Positions 17,082 through 26,633 of a DNA stretch of 64,000 bases are shown here, in pieces. The DNA lies in contig NZ_FMAH01000001.1 of assembly GCF_900094545.1 (NCBI RefSeq), positions 372,001 through 436,000 of the forward strand. Direction: 5' to 3'. The stretch's first letter is position 1; each line of letters opens with the position of its first letter. Below the pieces are notes generated by a model, which saw nothing but the letters and a program-made list of their open reading frames with translations, searched no databases and was not told the DNA's origin. The position numbers and the translations under genes are program-made. Source of the DNA: Martinezella miluonensis. Lineage in GTDB: Bacteria; Pseudomonadota; Alphaproteobacteria; Rhizobiales; Rhizobiaceae.

Positions 17082-17933
17082 TCAGCCGACCAAGCGGCGA
17101 TAGCCGGTCGGGTACTCGTAGAGCCAGCCGATGCGCTCGACGGCGGCGGCGAAATTCTCGCGTGTCACGGTCATCGTGTGGCCATTGGCATGAACGATGG
17201 TCTCCGCGTCCTCCATGATCGCGACATGGCCCTTCCAGAAGACGAAATCGCCGCGCTTCAGCTCCTCGCGAGCAATCGGCTCGCCGAGGCCGGCGGCCTG
17301 CATATCGGTATCGCGAGGAGCGGCGCGTCCGGTCATCGACAGCGCCAGTTGCACCAGCCCAGAGCAATCGATGCCGAGACCAGAGCGGCCACCCCAGAGG
17401 TAGGGCGTCTCGAGAAAGCGCAGGGCGACGTCGACGTAATCGCCGCCATCATCAAAGCCGATCGGCTGCACATGCTTGGCAAAGATGGCAGTGCCATCCT
17501 CGAGGACGGCATAGTGGTTGCCCCGCGCCTCGGCGGTCCCGGTGACGCGCACGCGGCTACCCATCGAAAGCACCGTAACATGCGGCTTGCGCAATTCCGG
17601 CTCGGGATAGACGAAGGTGCGCTGCGGGACGACGATATGCGTCGCCGCCGCCCCTTCCCTGACCGCGGTTTCAGGGAGATAGCCGACGTAGCCGTCCGCG
17701 ATCGCCTTGACCCAGCACCAGCCGTTGCTGCGCTCAAAAACGATTACCTCTTCGCCCATCAGCAATTCGGTATCGATGCCGGCGGCGAGATCCGGCTTCG
17801 ACCGAAGGGCTACGACAGGCACGGAAACCTGAGCCTTGCTGCCTTCGACGAAGCGTTCGGCCTCGACCTTGCCTCTGAGGGAAGTTTCGGCGAGGTCAGG
17901 TCTGAAAGCATTGAGACGACGGTCGAGCGTCAT
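17082..17933 (-). CDS. NlpC/P60 (C40) cell-wall hydrolase with SH3 domains
   Basis: 283 residues. Two SH3-like segments (about residues 35-95 and 100-160) come before an NlpC/P60 domain (about 163-275) with the expected triad Cys190 (GIDCSGLVQ), His236 (KGHVAIM) and His248 (IVHANGH). This is the architecture of YkfC-type gamma-D-glutamyl-L-diamino acid peptidases that cut murein peptides. No signal peptide is visible, which favours cytoplasmic recycling of imported muropeptides over wall cleavage. It follows a MarR regulator by 15 bases and lies in the same direction as the leucyl aminopeptidase, consistent with a peptide-recycling group. Confidence 0.88.
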   Translation of the reverse strand: MTLDRRLNAFRPDLAETSLRGKVEAERFVEGSKAQVSVPVVALRSKPDLAAGIDTELLMGEEVIVFERSNGWCWVKAIADGYVGYLPETAVREGAAATHIVVPQRTFVYPEPELRKPHVTVLSMGSRVRVTGTAEARGNHYAVLEDGTAIFAKHVQPIGFDDGGDYVDVALRFLETPYLWGGRSGLGIDCSGLVQLALSMTGRAAPRDTDMQAAGLGEPIAREELKRGDFVFWKGHVAIMEDAETIVHANGHTMTVTRENFAAAVERIGWLYEYPTGYRRLVG

Positions 17934-17948
17934 GAAGCAATTCCCGAA

Positions 17949-18299
17949 TTACAGTTTGCGGCCGTGCTCGATGACGAGATCGCCGAGTTTTTCCAGATAA
18001 AGCGCGCCGGTGACGGTGCGCTTGATGATGACATTGCGGCGATCCCGGTCGTCGCGCACGCGGTCGACCAACCCCATCTCACCCATGGTGTCAAGCGCCC
18101 TGGTGATGACCGGCTTGGTGACGCCGAGCGTCGCGGCAAGGCCGCGCACGGTGTGCGGCGGAGGCACGAGATAGATCTGCAGCAGGATCGCTGTCTGCCG
18201 CAAAGTCAAATCATGATCTTCGCGGCGCACCTGAGCGAGCGTTACGCCATGCCAGAGGCCAAGAGCCTGCGAGGCGGAGAGATCTAGCGGCACGGACAA
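17949..18299 (-). CDS. MarR-like winged-helix regulator
   Basis: 116 residues, shorter than a standard MarR (about 140). The winged helix is clear: LTLRQTAILLQIYL, then RGLAATLGVTKPVITRALDTM as helix-turn-helix and VRDDRDRRNVIIKRT as the wing. The family usually represses its neighbours and is released by small ligands. The gene overlaps nothing and is 15 bases ahead of the NlpC/P60 gene, which it probably controls. Confidence 0.8.
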   Translation of the reverse strand: MSVPLDLSASQALGLWHGVTLAQVRREDHDLTLRQTAILLQIYLVPPPHTVRGLAATLGVTKPVITRALDTMGEMGLVDRVRDDRDRRNVIIKRTVTGALYLEKLGDLVIEHGRKL

Positions 18300-18371
18300 C
18301 CCCGAAAATCGTTACGCTACCGTTCCAGTTTCGACCAAGATCGTGGCGGATTCAAGGGGAATTCATCGACC

Positions 18372-18587
18372 CCTTCTCCCCGCGATGCGGGGAGAAGGTG
18401 GGACCGAGACATTGAGCGGAGCGAAAGGTAGAGGGCCCGGATGAGCGGCTTTCTCTCGACTGCCGACGCGAAAAGGATGGCCATCCTCTCGATCCGGTTA
18501 TCGCCGCTGGTCAGGTCAGCCCGACTTTGTCGCGCTTATGTGCCTGGCTCCCCACCCTAACCCTCTCCCCGCAATGCGGGGAGAGGG
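18372..18587. repeat. Pair of RIME-like palindromes
   Basis: Two near-identical hairpins bracket this stretch: CCTTCTCCCCGC-GAT-GCGGGGAGAAGG at 18372-18398 and CCCTCTCCCCGC-AAT-GCGGGGAGAGGG at 18561-18587, each with a perfect 12-bp stem. The wording matches Rhizobium intergenic mosaic-type repeats. The 300-base region between the aminopeptidase and the MarR gene holds nothing else recognisable. The second hairpin is only 12 bases past the aminopeptidase stop and may also stop or protect its transcript. Confidence 0.65.
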
Positions 18588-18598
18588 GTACTTTGTCC

Positions 18599-19996
18599 TT
18601 ACCGTACGCTTTGCCTGATGTGGTGATACAGCGCGCGGATCGCCTGCGCCTCGCCGCCGCCGGGCGAATGCGGACGTTCGCTCGGCGCCCATCCGAAGAT
18701 ATCGAAATGCGCCCAGCTCGGCGTCTTCGTGACGAAGCGCTTGAGGAACAGCGCCGCGGTGATCGAGCCGGCCATGCCGCCGGCCGGCGCATTGGTAATA
18801 TCGGCGAATTTGGTACGGATATCCTTGTCGTAGCCCATATAGAGCGGCATGCGCCACAGCGGGTCGTCGGTCTCCAGGCTCGCTTCGGTCAGATCGCTGG
18901 CGAGCTCGCTATCGTCCGTGAAGAACGGCGGCAAATCGGGGCCGAGCGCGACGCGAGCGGCTCCCGTCAACGTCGCCATGTCGATCATCAGGTCCGGCGC
19001 ATCTTCATCGGCATAGGCCAGCGCATCGGCGAGGATCAGCCGGCCCTCGGCATCGGTATTGTCGATCTGCACGGTCAGGCCCTTGCGGCTCCTGTAGATG
19101 TCCCCCGGGCGAAACGCATTGGCCGAAATCGAGTTTTCGACAACCGGAATGATGACGCGAAGGTCGACCTTGAGCTTGGCGTCCATGATCATCAGCGCCA
19201 GGCCCATGACATTGGCAGCTCCACCCATGTCCTTCTTCATCAAGAGCATCGAGGATGCCGGCTTGATGTCGAGACCGCCGGTGTCGAAGCACACGCCCTT
19301 GCCGACCAGCGTGATGCGGCGATGGCCCTTCTTGCCCCAGCGCATCTCCAGCAAGCGCGGCGCATCGGCACTGGCGCGTCCCACAGTGTGCACGAGCGGG
19401 AAGTTCTCCTTCAGGAGATCGTCGCCGATGATGACGGACATTTCCGCCTTGTAGTGTTGAGCAAGCGCCCGAAAGGCGGCTTCCAGCTGCTCCGGCCCCA
19501 TGTCGTTGGTCGGCGTGTTGATGAGATCGCGGGCAAGAAAGACGCCGGCAAGCTGACGCTTGATATCGGCGGCATCGGCATCGCGCGGGATCATCAACGT
19601 CGGTGCTGGCGCCTTTTCGGACTTGTAGCGGTCAAAACGGTAGCTGCCGAGGCCAAAGCCGAGCGCGAGGCGATTGGCTGTCAGCGGCGCCGTCTCGATA
19701 TGCCAATCGCCCGCCGGCAGGCTGCGTGCGAGCTTGCCCGTGAGGAAAGGCTGCTCGGAGGGATTGGCGCCAAGGCCGAACAGCGCGCCGCCGAGGTGCC
19801 CCTCGGCCGTCGGGATCAGAAGCAGGGAGCCGCTTTCCGCCTTGTAGCCTGCCTTGCGGGCCCAATCGAGCGCGATCGGATCGATGGTGCCGGTCTCGAT
19901 ATGCGCCGGCGTGACGGCAAAGATCGGCAGCGTCGAACCACCCTTCGAATTAAAAGGCGTCGCGCGCTCGATGAATTGATAGGGGGCCATGACCAT
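18599..19996 (-). CDS. Leucyl aminopeptidase family protein (M17)
   Basis: 465 residues. The C-terminal M17 catalytic domain carries the diagnostic NTDAEGRL (residues 313-320), with VGKGVCFDTGGLDIKP and MKKDMGGAA providing the other dinuclear metal and bicarbonate residues. The enzyme removes N-terminal amino acids in the cytoplasm and is normally a hexamer. It heads the leftward group followed by the MarR regulator and the NlpC/P60 hydrolase, so degradation of wall-derived or dietary peptides is a sensible shared theme. It is divergent from tadD. Confidence 0.9.
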   Translation of the reverse strand: MVMAPYQFIERATPFNSKGGSTLPIFAVTPAHIETGTIDPIALDWARKAGYKAESGSLLLIPTAEGHLGGALFGLGANPSEQPFLTGKLARSLPAGDWHIETAPLTANRLALGFGLGSYRFDRYKSEKAPAPTLMIPRDADAADIKRQLAGVFLARDLINTPTNDMGPEQLEAAFRALAQHYKAEMSVIIGDDLLKENFPLVHTVGRASADAPRLLEMRWGKKGHRRITLVGKGVCFDTGGLDIKPASSMLLMKKDMGGAANVMGLALMIMDAKLKVDLRVIIPVVENSISANAFRPGDIYRSRKGLTVQIDNTDAEGRLILADALAYADEDAPDLMIDMATLTGAARVALGPDLPPFFTDDSELASDLTEASLETDDPLWRMPLYMGYDKDIRTKFADITNAPAGGMAGSITAALFLKRFVTKTPSWAHFDIFGWAPSERPHSPGGGEAQAIRALYHHIRQSVR

Positions 19997-20025
19997 CCTT
20001 TGACAATGACTTTGGAGAATCGAGA

Positions 20026-20048
20026 GTTAACCGTCTGTTAGGGTTAAC
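20026..20048. promoter_or_regulatory. Two GTTAAC boxes; CtrA-like site before tadD
   Basis: GTTAAC occurs at 20026-20031 and 20043-20048. From 20027 the sequence reads TTAA, seven bases, TTAG, one base from the alphaproteobacterial CtrA consensus TTAA-N7-TTAA(C). It lies in the divergent region between the aminopeptidase and tadD, about 100 bases before tadD. Control of pilus genes by CtrA is established in Caulobacter; here it is inference. Confidence 0.35.
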
Positions 20049-20137
20049 AGATTATTGCTGGAGCGAACATTGCGCCGAACCTTCCCTGTTCCGATTCTAG
20101 GCCTGACGCAAGATTTAAGGATTCAGGGAATAGCGTC

Positions 20138-20968
20138 ATGTCCGCCGGTTCAACCACATCTTTGCTCGGAACCTTCCTTTTTCGAGGCGCTTCGGCCGCA
20201 CTTTTGGCGCTCGCTCTGGCGAGCTGCTCGACGACGGCAGGCAAGGACAACATCACCACCGGCTCGATCCCCAAGACATCCCGGCCGATGGACACGATGA
20301 ACAGCGGCGACCTGGCGCAGGCCACCGCTACCTTCGGCAAGGCCTATGACGCCAATCCCAAAGATCGCGACGCCGGCGTCAACTATGCCAATGCGTTGCG
20401 CATGAGCGGCCGCAACGATCAGGCGCTCGCCGTCATGCAGCAGGTCGCGATCAACAATCCGAGCGACCGCGGCGTGCTGGCGGCCTATGGCAAGGCACAG
20501 GCGGCGGCAGGTCAGCTGGAACAGGCGCTCGCCACGATCGACCGCGCCCAGACCCCCGATCGTCCCGACTGGCGCCTGGTTTCCGCAGAGGGCGCCATTC
20601 TCGATCAGCTCGGCCGCTCCACCGATGCGCGTGGCAAATACCGCGACGCGCTGGTGCTGGCGCCCAACGAGCCGACGATCCTTTCCAATCTCGGCATGTC
20701 CTATGTGCTGACGGGCGATCTCAAGAATGCGGAAACCTACCTTCGCTCGGCCGCCGCCCAGCCGGCAACCGACAGCCGCGTACGGCAGAATCTGGCGCTC
20801 GTCGTCGGCCTGCAGGGCCGGTTTGCCGAAGCAGAGCAGATCGCCCGCCAGGAGCTGACCCCGCAACAGGCAAACGCCAATGTCGCCTATCTGCGCGGCA
20901 TGCTGGCGCAGCGGAACTCCTGGCAGCGGCTTGCCGCCAGCAGCGACACCAAGAAAGCCGTCCAATAA
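20138..20968 (+). CDS. tadD: Tad pilus assembly TPR lipoprotein
   Basis: 276 residues. A lipoprotein signal peptide ends in LALASC with Cys30 as the lipidation site. The rest is a run of TPR-like helical repeats (about residues 55-250, for example ALRMSGRNDQALAVMQQVA and LSNLGMSYVLTGDLKNAETY). TadD proteins are periplasm-facing lipoproteins needed for secretin assembly in Flp/Tad pili. It lies at the far side of the LysE gene from tadC and in the opposite orientation, so it has its own promoter, with a CtrA-like box upstream. Confidence 0.87.
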   Translation: MSAGSTTSLLGTFLFRGASAALLALALASCSTTAGKDNITTGSIPKTSRPMDTMNSGDLAQATATFGKAYDANPKDRDAGVNYANALRMSGRNDQALAVMQQVAINNPSDRGVLAAYGKAQAAAGQLEQALATIDRAQTPDRPDWRLVSAEGAILDQLGRSTDARGKYRDALVLAPNEPTILSNLGMSYVLTGDLKNAETYLRSAAAQPATDSRVRQNLALVVGLQGRFAEAEQIARQELTPQQANANVAYLRGMLAQRNSWQRLAASSDTKKAVQ

Positions 20969-21015
20969 AAAATTGGCGGTGCCTTCAGTTTAGCTTTGCG
21001 TATCGCGCCAAACGC

Positions 21016-21660
21016 TCAGCGCCAGATATGCCGCGGCAGGCCGTCAGCCACCAGCCGTACGCCGAGCGCGCCGATGACGGCACCGGCTACCCTGTCGATC
21101 CATAATTTCGAACCGACATAGAGCGCACGCGGGCGATTGGACGAGAACGCGATGGTGACCACCGTGTACCAGCCCGTCTCGACCAGGAAGACAGCCGGCG
21201 GAACCGTGAGCAGCAGCCACGGCGCCGGAGACGCCGGAAGAAGTGCGGCAAAAATACTGCCATAGAAAATGGCCGTCTTCGGATTGCTGAGCTGAGTTCC
21301 GAGCGCAAATAAGAAATTACGCCCCATGCCGCCCGCGGCCGGGGTGGCAGCGGCGTCGAGAGGAAGATCAAGCGCCGCGTTGCGCCAAATGCGGATGCCG
21401 ACATAGATCAGATAGAGCCCGCCGGCGACCTTCAGCGCGAGATACAGCCATTCGACCTTCATCAGCAACGCGCTCAAACCGAAAAGCGCCAATGTCGCGA
21501 AGATGACGCTGCCCGTCCCCATACCCAACGCTGCGGCCAGACCCGCCTGGCGGGAGCGCGAGACAGCAATTCTGGAAACGAGGACGAAGCTCGGCCCGGG
21601 GCTAACGGCACCGATGAAGACTGCGGCAATGACACTGAAAAACACGGCTATGGATGACAT
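21016..21660 (-). CDS. LysE/RhtB family amino acid exporter
   Basis: 214 residues with about six helices. The N-terminal FIGAVSPGPSFVLVSRIAVS, with the conserved SPGP, is the LysE/RhtB signature. These proteins export amino acids such as threonine, homoserine or lysine. The gene interrupts the pilus locus between tadD and tadC but has no functional link to it. Substrate unknown. Confidence 0.88.
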   Translation of the reverse strand: MSSIAVFFSVIAAVFIGAVSPGPSFVLVSRIAVSRSRQAGLAAALGMGTGSVIFATLALFGLSALLMKVEWLYLALKVAGGLYLIYVGIRIWRNAALDLPLDAAATPAAGGMGRNFLFALGTQLSNPKTAIFYGSIFAALLPASPAPWLLLTVPPAVFLVETGWYTVVTIAFSSNRPRALYVGSKLWIDRVAGAVIGALGVRLVADGLPRHIWR

Positions 21661-21803
21661 GCGAGGCCTCCCGATCCGGCTGGATATCCGCTTGGTCGCC
21701 GAGCCTGGATGCTTCGCGCATTCCGGAAATCATCCGATAGCGTTGCCGGCGACATCGATGGGGAGCTTAATCACCCTCCCGCGCCGCGAGCAAGCCGGAA
21801 CAT

Positions 21804-22781
21804 TCAAAACTTGTCGAGAGCGCGGATGATCGCCGGCCCGAGAATGACCGCCATCAGCACCGGCAGGAAGAAGACGATCATCGGCACCGTCAACTTCGGC
21901 GGCAGCGCTGCGGCCTTCTTTTCCGCTTCGTTCATGCGTTCGTCACGGCCTTCCTGGGCCATGACGCGCAGCGCTTGCGAGAGCGGCGTTCCATAGCGCT
22001 CGGCCTGGATGAGCGCCTGCGTTACCGATTTGACGAGCTCGATCTGCGTGCGGGCCGCGAGATTGTCGAAGGCGGTGCGTCGATCCTGCAGGAAGGAAAG
22101 CTCGGCCGTGGTCAGGATCATTTCTTCCGCGAGCGCCGGGGATTGCTCCCCCATCTCCTCGGCGACACGACGCATGCCGGCTTCGATCGATATGCCCGAC
22201 TCCACACAGATCAGCATCAGGTCGAGTGCATCGGGCCACGCCCGCTTGATCGACTTCTGGCGCTTGGTGACCAGATTGGAGATATAGATGTTCGGCGCAT
22301 AGAAGCCGAGATAGGCCATGCCGATGACGCCGAGCAGACGGATCGGCAACGGCCTGCTGGCGAAATAGCCGAGAACGAAGACCAGCAGGATAGCAACAGC
22401 AAGGAACAGGAACGGCAGCAGAAACCGCGCCACCAGAAACATGTTCAACGCATTTTCAGAGCGTAGGCCAGCGGCACGCAGACGATTGACGGTATTGGCG
22501 TCGACAAGCGCGTTGCGCAGGTTGAAACGCTCAACGATCTGCCTGACATTGTGATTGTTCTGATTGCGCAATGTTGTCTTGCCGCCGTCGGCATTCAAAC
22601 GCGCCCGCTCGCGGGCCCGGATCTGCTCGCGCTCCGTCGACACCGCCTTCATGCGCTTGTTGAGGTCGCCACGCTCCAGTATCGGCAAGGCGATCGTATA
22701 GAAGGTAGCAAAAACCACGATGGCCACGACAATGGCCAGAATGGTGCCGGGATCGGTCAAGTTGGCAGCCAGATCGGACAT
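21804..22781 (-). CDS. tadC: Tad pilus inner-membrane platform protein TadC
   Basis: 325 residues. A membrane anchor at about 10-32, a cytoplasmic linker, and a type II secretion GspF domain at about 175-300 between further helices. It pairs with TadB to form the inner-membrane platform on which the ATPase CpaF works to polymerise the Flp pilin. Last gene of the leftward cpa operon, 21 bases after tadB. Confidence 0.9.
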   Translation of the reverse strand: MSDLAANLTDPGTILAIVVAIVVFATFYTIALPILERGDLNKRMKAVSTEREQIRARERARLNADGGKTTLRNQNNHNVRQIVERFNLRNALVDANTVNRLRAAGLRSENALNMFLVARFLLPFLFLAVAILLVFVLGYFASRPLPIRLLGVIGMAYLGFYAPNIYISNLVTKRQKSIKRAWPDALDLMLICVESGISIEAGMRRVAEEMGEQSPALAEEMILTTAELSFLQDRRTAFDNLAARTQIELVKSVTQALIQAERYGTPLSQALRVMAQEGRDERMNEAEKKAAALPPKLTVPMIVFFLPVLMAVILGPAIIRALDKF

Positions 22782-22802
22782 AGGCTTGGCGGCTCCCCCC
22801 GC

Positions 22803-23810
22803 TCAGATCTCGAAATTGATCATGTTGCGCATGATGAAAATGCCGATGGACATCCAAACGCCTGCGCACATCAGGATCAGGTGGCCGCGCGGATCGACAA
22901 AGAGGACCGTCATATATTGTGGCGACGTCAGAGAGACGAGCGTCATGACGATGAAGGGCAAAGCGCCGATGATGACGGCGGAGGCCTTTGCCTCCATCGA
23001 CAATGCCTGGACTTTCGCCTTCATCTTCTTGCGATCACGCAGCACCCGCGACAGATTGCCCAGCGCTTCCGACAGGTTGCCACCGGCCTGCGCCTGGACG
23101 GCGATGACGATCGAGAAGAAATTCACTTCCTGAAGCGGCATATGGTTCAGCATGCGTGCACAGGCATCCGACATGCTGAGGCCCACCTGCTGCGCCTCAA
23201 CCACCCGGCGGAATTCCGTTTTGACAGGTTCGCGCGCCTCGCTTGCCACAAGCCGCACGGAATCGTTCAACGGCAGGCCGGAGCGCAGCGAGCGCGTGAT
23301 GAGATCAAGCGCGTTGGGGAATTCTTCGAGAAACTTGTTCTGCCGGCGCTTAATGAGGAAACTGACGATCCACCGCGGCAGGCCGAACATTGCGGCAAAA
23401 GGTAACCCGAGAACGGCGAGACGCGGTGCGCCGACGATGAAAAAGATCAACATCACGAAGAGGCCGAACAGCACGCTGAAGAGATAGAAGCGAGAGGGCG
23501 TCAGCGACAAGCCGGCCTGCGCCAAGCGCGCCTTCAACGACTGCTTCCTCTTCGTGCTTTCCGACTGCCGCTTTTCCAGATCCTTGAGCGTTTCCTGAAC
23601 AGATTTGCGGCGCTTGGACATTTCCTGGACGCGATCGCGCGCGGCCTTGACCTTCACACGGTCGGTCTCGGCCTGCTTCACCCGGTTGACGCGGCTCTCT
23701 GCCTTCTTCTGCGACTCGATGCGCGAATAGAGCACGCCATAGCAGATCGCCGCGGCTGAGACGGCCGAGAGCAGGACAATCAAGAGTACGACTGGATCGA
23801 CACCGAACAT
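22803..23810 (-). CDS. tadB: Tad pilus inner-membrane platform protein TadB
   Basis: 335 residues. An N-terminal helix is followed by a strongly basic stretch (residues ~30-90, rich in Lys and Arg, possibly coiled coil), two helices, and a GspF domain (about 165-290, with LITRSLRSGLPLNDSVRLVA). Partner of TadC. Only 8 bases separate it from cpaF, indicating a single transcript. Confidence 0.91.
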   Translation of the reverse strand: MFGVDPVVLLIVLLSAVSAAAICYGVLYSRIESQKKAESRVNRVKQAETDRVKVKAARDRVQEMSKRRKSVQETLKDLEKRQSESTKRKQSLKARLAQAGLSLTPSRFYLFSVLFGLFVMLIFFIVGAPRLAVLGLPFAAMFGLPRWIVSFLIKRRQNKFLEEFPNALDLITRSLRSGLPLNDSVRLVASEAREPVKTEFRRVVEAQQVGLSMSDACARMLNHMPLQEVNFFSIVIAVQAQAGGNLSEALGNLSRVLRDRKKMKAKVQALSMEAKASAVIIGALPFIVMTLVSLTSPQYMTVLFVDPRGHLILMCAGVWMSIGIFIMRNMINFEI

Positions 23811-23818
23811 GGGAAATC

Positions 23819-25297
23819 CTATTGACCCTTCTGCTCCATCTCGTCGAGCGCGGCGGCAAGGCGTCTTTCTTCGTTGTAGTAGCGGGCGCGATCCCAGAAA
23901 TGCGGCTTGCCGATGCCGGCGGAGAGATGCCGGCCGATAATTCGACCGTTTGCGTCCTCACCTTCGATCTCGTAGCGCATCAGATCCTGCGTGATGATCA
24001 CATCGCCTTCCATGCCGATCACCTCGGTGATCTGCGTGATGCGGCGCGAGCCGTCGCGCAGACGCGCCGCCTGAATGATCACATCGACGGAGCTGGAAAC
24101 GATCTCACGCACGGTCTTGGCCGGCAGGCTGAATCCGCCCATCGCGATCATCGATTCGATACGGCTCAGGCATTCGCGCGGCGTGTTGGCGTGGATCGTA
24201 CCCATGGAGCCGTCGTGGCCCGTGTTCATCGCCTGCAGCAGGTCGAAGACCTCTGGACCGCGCACTTCGCCGACGATGATGCGTTCGGGGCGCATACGCA
24301 GGCAGTTCTTGACGAGATCGCGCATGGTGATCTCGCCCTCGCCTTCGATATTCGGCGGGCGTGTTTCGAGACGCACGACATGCGGCTGCTGCAATTGCAG
24401 TTCGGCGGTGTCTTCGCAGGTGATAACGCGTTCGTCGCGGTCGATGTAGTTGGTCAGGCAATTCAGAAGCGTCGTCTTGCCCGAGCCGGTGCCGCCTGAA
24501 ATGACGACATTGCAGCGCACGCGGCCGATGATCTGCAGGAGCGTCGCACCTTCGGGCGTGATGGCCCCGAAGCGCACGAGCTGATCGAGCGTCAGCTTGT
24601 CCTTCTTGAACTTACGAATGGTCAGCGCCGGCCCGTCGATCGCAAGCGGCGGCGCGATGACGTTGACACGCGAGCCGTCGGGCAGGCGCGCGTCACAGAT
24701 CGGGCTCGATTCGTCGACACGGCGGCCGACCTGGCTGACGATGCGCTGGCAGATGGAGAGAAGCTGCGAATTGTCCCGGAAGCGGATTTCCGATTCGACT
24801 GTCTTGCCGCCGACTTCGATGAAGGTCTGGCCGGCGCCGTTGACCATGATGTCGGCGATGTCGTCGCGGGCGAGCAGCGGCTCCAGCGGACCGTAACCGA
24901 GTACGTCGTTGCAGATGTCCTCGAGCAGTTCCTCCTGCTCGGAAATCGACATCGCGAAATTCTTGATCGTGATGATGTCGTTGACGATATCACGGATTTC
25001 CTCGCGCGCGGCTTCATTGCCGAGCTTGGAAAGCTGCGACAGGTCGATCGTGTCGATGAGCGCGGAAAAGACCTGCGATTTTGTGTCGTAATATTCCTCG
25101 GTGCGCGCCGTCCGGCGGCGACTGGGTGTCTGCATCGGCGGCGGCGTCACCTGCTGACGGGGCTGCGACTGGTCGCGAGACGGCTCGATCAATACTGCCG
25201 GTGCGGCAGGCGTGCTGGCTGCGGCAGGCGCACGCGCCGGCTGAGGCGCCACGCTGCCGCTTTTTGCAGGACCATCATTTCCACGCTTGCCAAACAT
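23819..25297 (-). CDS. cpaF: Pilus assembly ATPase CpaF/TadA
   Basis: 492 residues. A proline-rich variable N-terminus (about 1-70) precedes a secretion ATPase of the VirB11/GspE class: Walker [10 protein letters not shown] with Lys274, then an Asp-box and Walker B region ([13 protein letters not shown]) and [11 protein letters not shown]. It hydrolyses ATP in the cytoplasm as a hexamer to drive pilus extension and probably retraction. In operon between cpaE (27-base gap) and tadB. Confidence 0.96.
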   Translation of the reverse strand: MFGKRGNDGPAKSGSVAPQPARAPAAASTPAAPAVLIEPSRDQSQPRQQVTPPPMQTPSRRRTARTEEYYDTKSQVFSALIDTIDLSQLSKLGNEAAREEIRDIVNDIITIKNFAMSISEQEELLEDICNDVLGYGPLEPLLARDDIADIMVNGAGQTFIEVGGKTVESEIRFRDNSQLLSICQRIVSQVGRRVDESSPICDARLPDGSRVNVIAPPLAIDGPALTIRKFKKDKLTLDQLVRFGAITPEGATLLQIIGRVRCNVVISGGTGSGKTTLLNCLTNYIDRDERVITCEDTAELQLQQPHVVRLETRPPNIEGEGEITMRDLVKNCLRMRPERIIVGEVRGPEVFDLLQAMNTGHDGSMGTIHANTPRECLSRIESMIAMGGFSLPAKTVREIVSSSVDVIIQAARLRDGSRRITQITEVIGMEGDVIITQDLMRYEIEGEDANGRIIGRHLSAGIGKPHFWDRARYYNEERRLAAALDEMEQKGQ

Positions 25298-25324
25298 GCT
25301 TTCAATCCAATTCTACTGCTGCAG

Positions 25325-26596
25325 TTACTTCCGTTTCAGGAGGCCAAGCAGACCGCCCTTTCTCGCCTTCTTCAAAGCGACGCGCCCCGTGACGATGTGT
25401 GATATCTGCGAGAAGACCTCGGCGACCGGCGACTTCGGATCGGTTTCCGAGATCATCTGGCCGCTGTTGGCAGCATTGCCGAAGAGATTGATGTCGAACG
25501 GAATGATGGCGATCGGCTCAAGCTCCAGCGGCGCGCAGAATTCCGACGGGTTGATCTCCGGGCGCTTCGGCATGCCCACCTGGTTGAGGACGAGATGCGG
25601 CGCCTTGTCATTGGGCCGCAGCTTGCGCAGCGCGTCGATCAGGTTCTTGGCATTTCGCAGGTTGGCGAGATCGGGTGCTGCACAAATGACGACCTCGTCG
25701 ACAGCCCCAAGCACCGAGCGCGTCCATTCCGTCCAGAGATGCGGTACGTCGAGCACGGCCACCGGCGCGCTGCGCTGAAGAACATCGAGCACCGGCAGGA
25801 ATGCATGCGCATCGAAATCATAGGCGCGATCCAGCATGGAGGGCGCCGCCAGCAGCGAGAGATGCTGCGAGCATTTGGTCAGCAATCGATCGAGAAAAAC
25901 CTCGTCCAGGCGCTCCGGCGCATAGACGGCTTCGGCAATCCCCTGTGCGGGATCCTGATCGAAATCGATATTGGCGGTGCCATAGGGCAGATCGAGATCG
26001 GCCAGAATGGTTTCGGTGGAGAACAGGTTCGATATGCCGAAGGCGCAATTATGGGCGATGGTGGACGCGCCCACCCCGCCCTTCGCACCGATGAAGGCAA
26101 TGCTGCGGCCGAGCGGCTCGGCATCGGGATCGATGAAAATCCCCGCTATCGCCGTCATAAGGTCGGCCATATCCGTGGGCTGAACTACATATTCGGAGAT
26201 GCCGTTGCGGATGAGCTCGCGGTAGAGGCCGATATCGTTGTGATAGCCGACGATGATCACCTTGGTGCTCGGATCGCAGACTGCGGCGAGCGGCGCAAGT
26301 TCCGTCAGCAGATTGCGCGGATTGGCGCGTGTTTCGAGGATGATCAGGTTCGGTGTGGGCGTCGAAGCAAACATGTTTGCAGCCGCCGCCGTGCTGCCGC
26401 TGGTGATGCGCAGGCTGACCTTGGACATGCGCCGATCGTTGGCGCATTGGTCCATTACGCGCTGCAACTGATCGCTTTCGCAGAAGGCGTGCACCGAAAT
26501 GCGCGGCAGCGGCCGCAGGTTCTCGAGGTTGCCGGGGTGCGGGGCGTCCCCGGTGTCTTCGGCAGTCGATTCGATTTCGTAATCGATGGCGTTCAT
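25325..26596 (-). CDS. cpaE: Pilus localisation ATPase CpaE/TadZ
   Basis: 423 residues. The N-terminal part (about 35-150) resembles a receiver-like domain, followed by a MinD/ParA-type ATPase fold with the deviant Walker A KGGVGAST (residues 172-178). CpaE/TadZ places the Tad machine at a cell pole and helps recruit CpaF. The basic C-terminal tail (KKARKGGLLGLLKRK) may be a membrane-targeting helix. Confidence 0.93.
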   Translation of the reverse strand: MNAIDYEIESTAEDTGDAPHPGNLENLRPLPRISVHAFCESDQLQRVMDQCANDRRMSKVSLRITSGSTAAAANMFASTPTPNLIILETRANPRNLLTELAPLAAVCDPSTKVIIVGYHNDIGLYRELIRNGISEYVVQPTDMADLMTAIAGIFIDPDAEPLGRSIAFIGAKGGVGASTIAHNCAFGISNLFSTETILADLDLPYGTANIDFDQDPAQGIAEAVYAPERLDEVFLDRLLTKCSQHLSLLAAPSMLDRAYDFDAHAFLPVLDVLQRSAPVAVLDVPHLWTEWTRSVLGAVDEVVICAAPDLANLRNAKNLIDALRKLRPNDKAPHLVLNQVGMPKRPEINPSEFCAPLELEPIAIIPFDINLFGNAANSGQMISETDPKSPVAEVFSQISHIVTGRVALKKARKGGLLGLLKRK

Positions 26597-26633
26597 GATT
26601 TCATCCTGTTCCGCCGGCGGGCAATTCCTGTGG

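Noticed and set aside
16893..18287. 464-codon plus-strand frame opposite the NlpC/P60 and MarR genes
   Set aside because: Both minus-strand genes show catalytic and DNA-binding motifs; the plus frame spans two genes and a gap with no domain.
18527..20041. 504-codon plus-strand frame opposite the leucyl aminopeptidase
   Set aside because: The minus strand carries the M17 signature NTDAEGRL; the plus frame is its antisense shadow.
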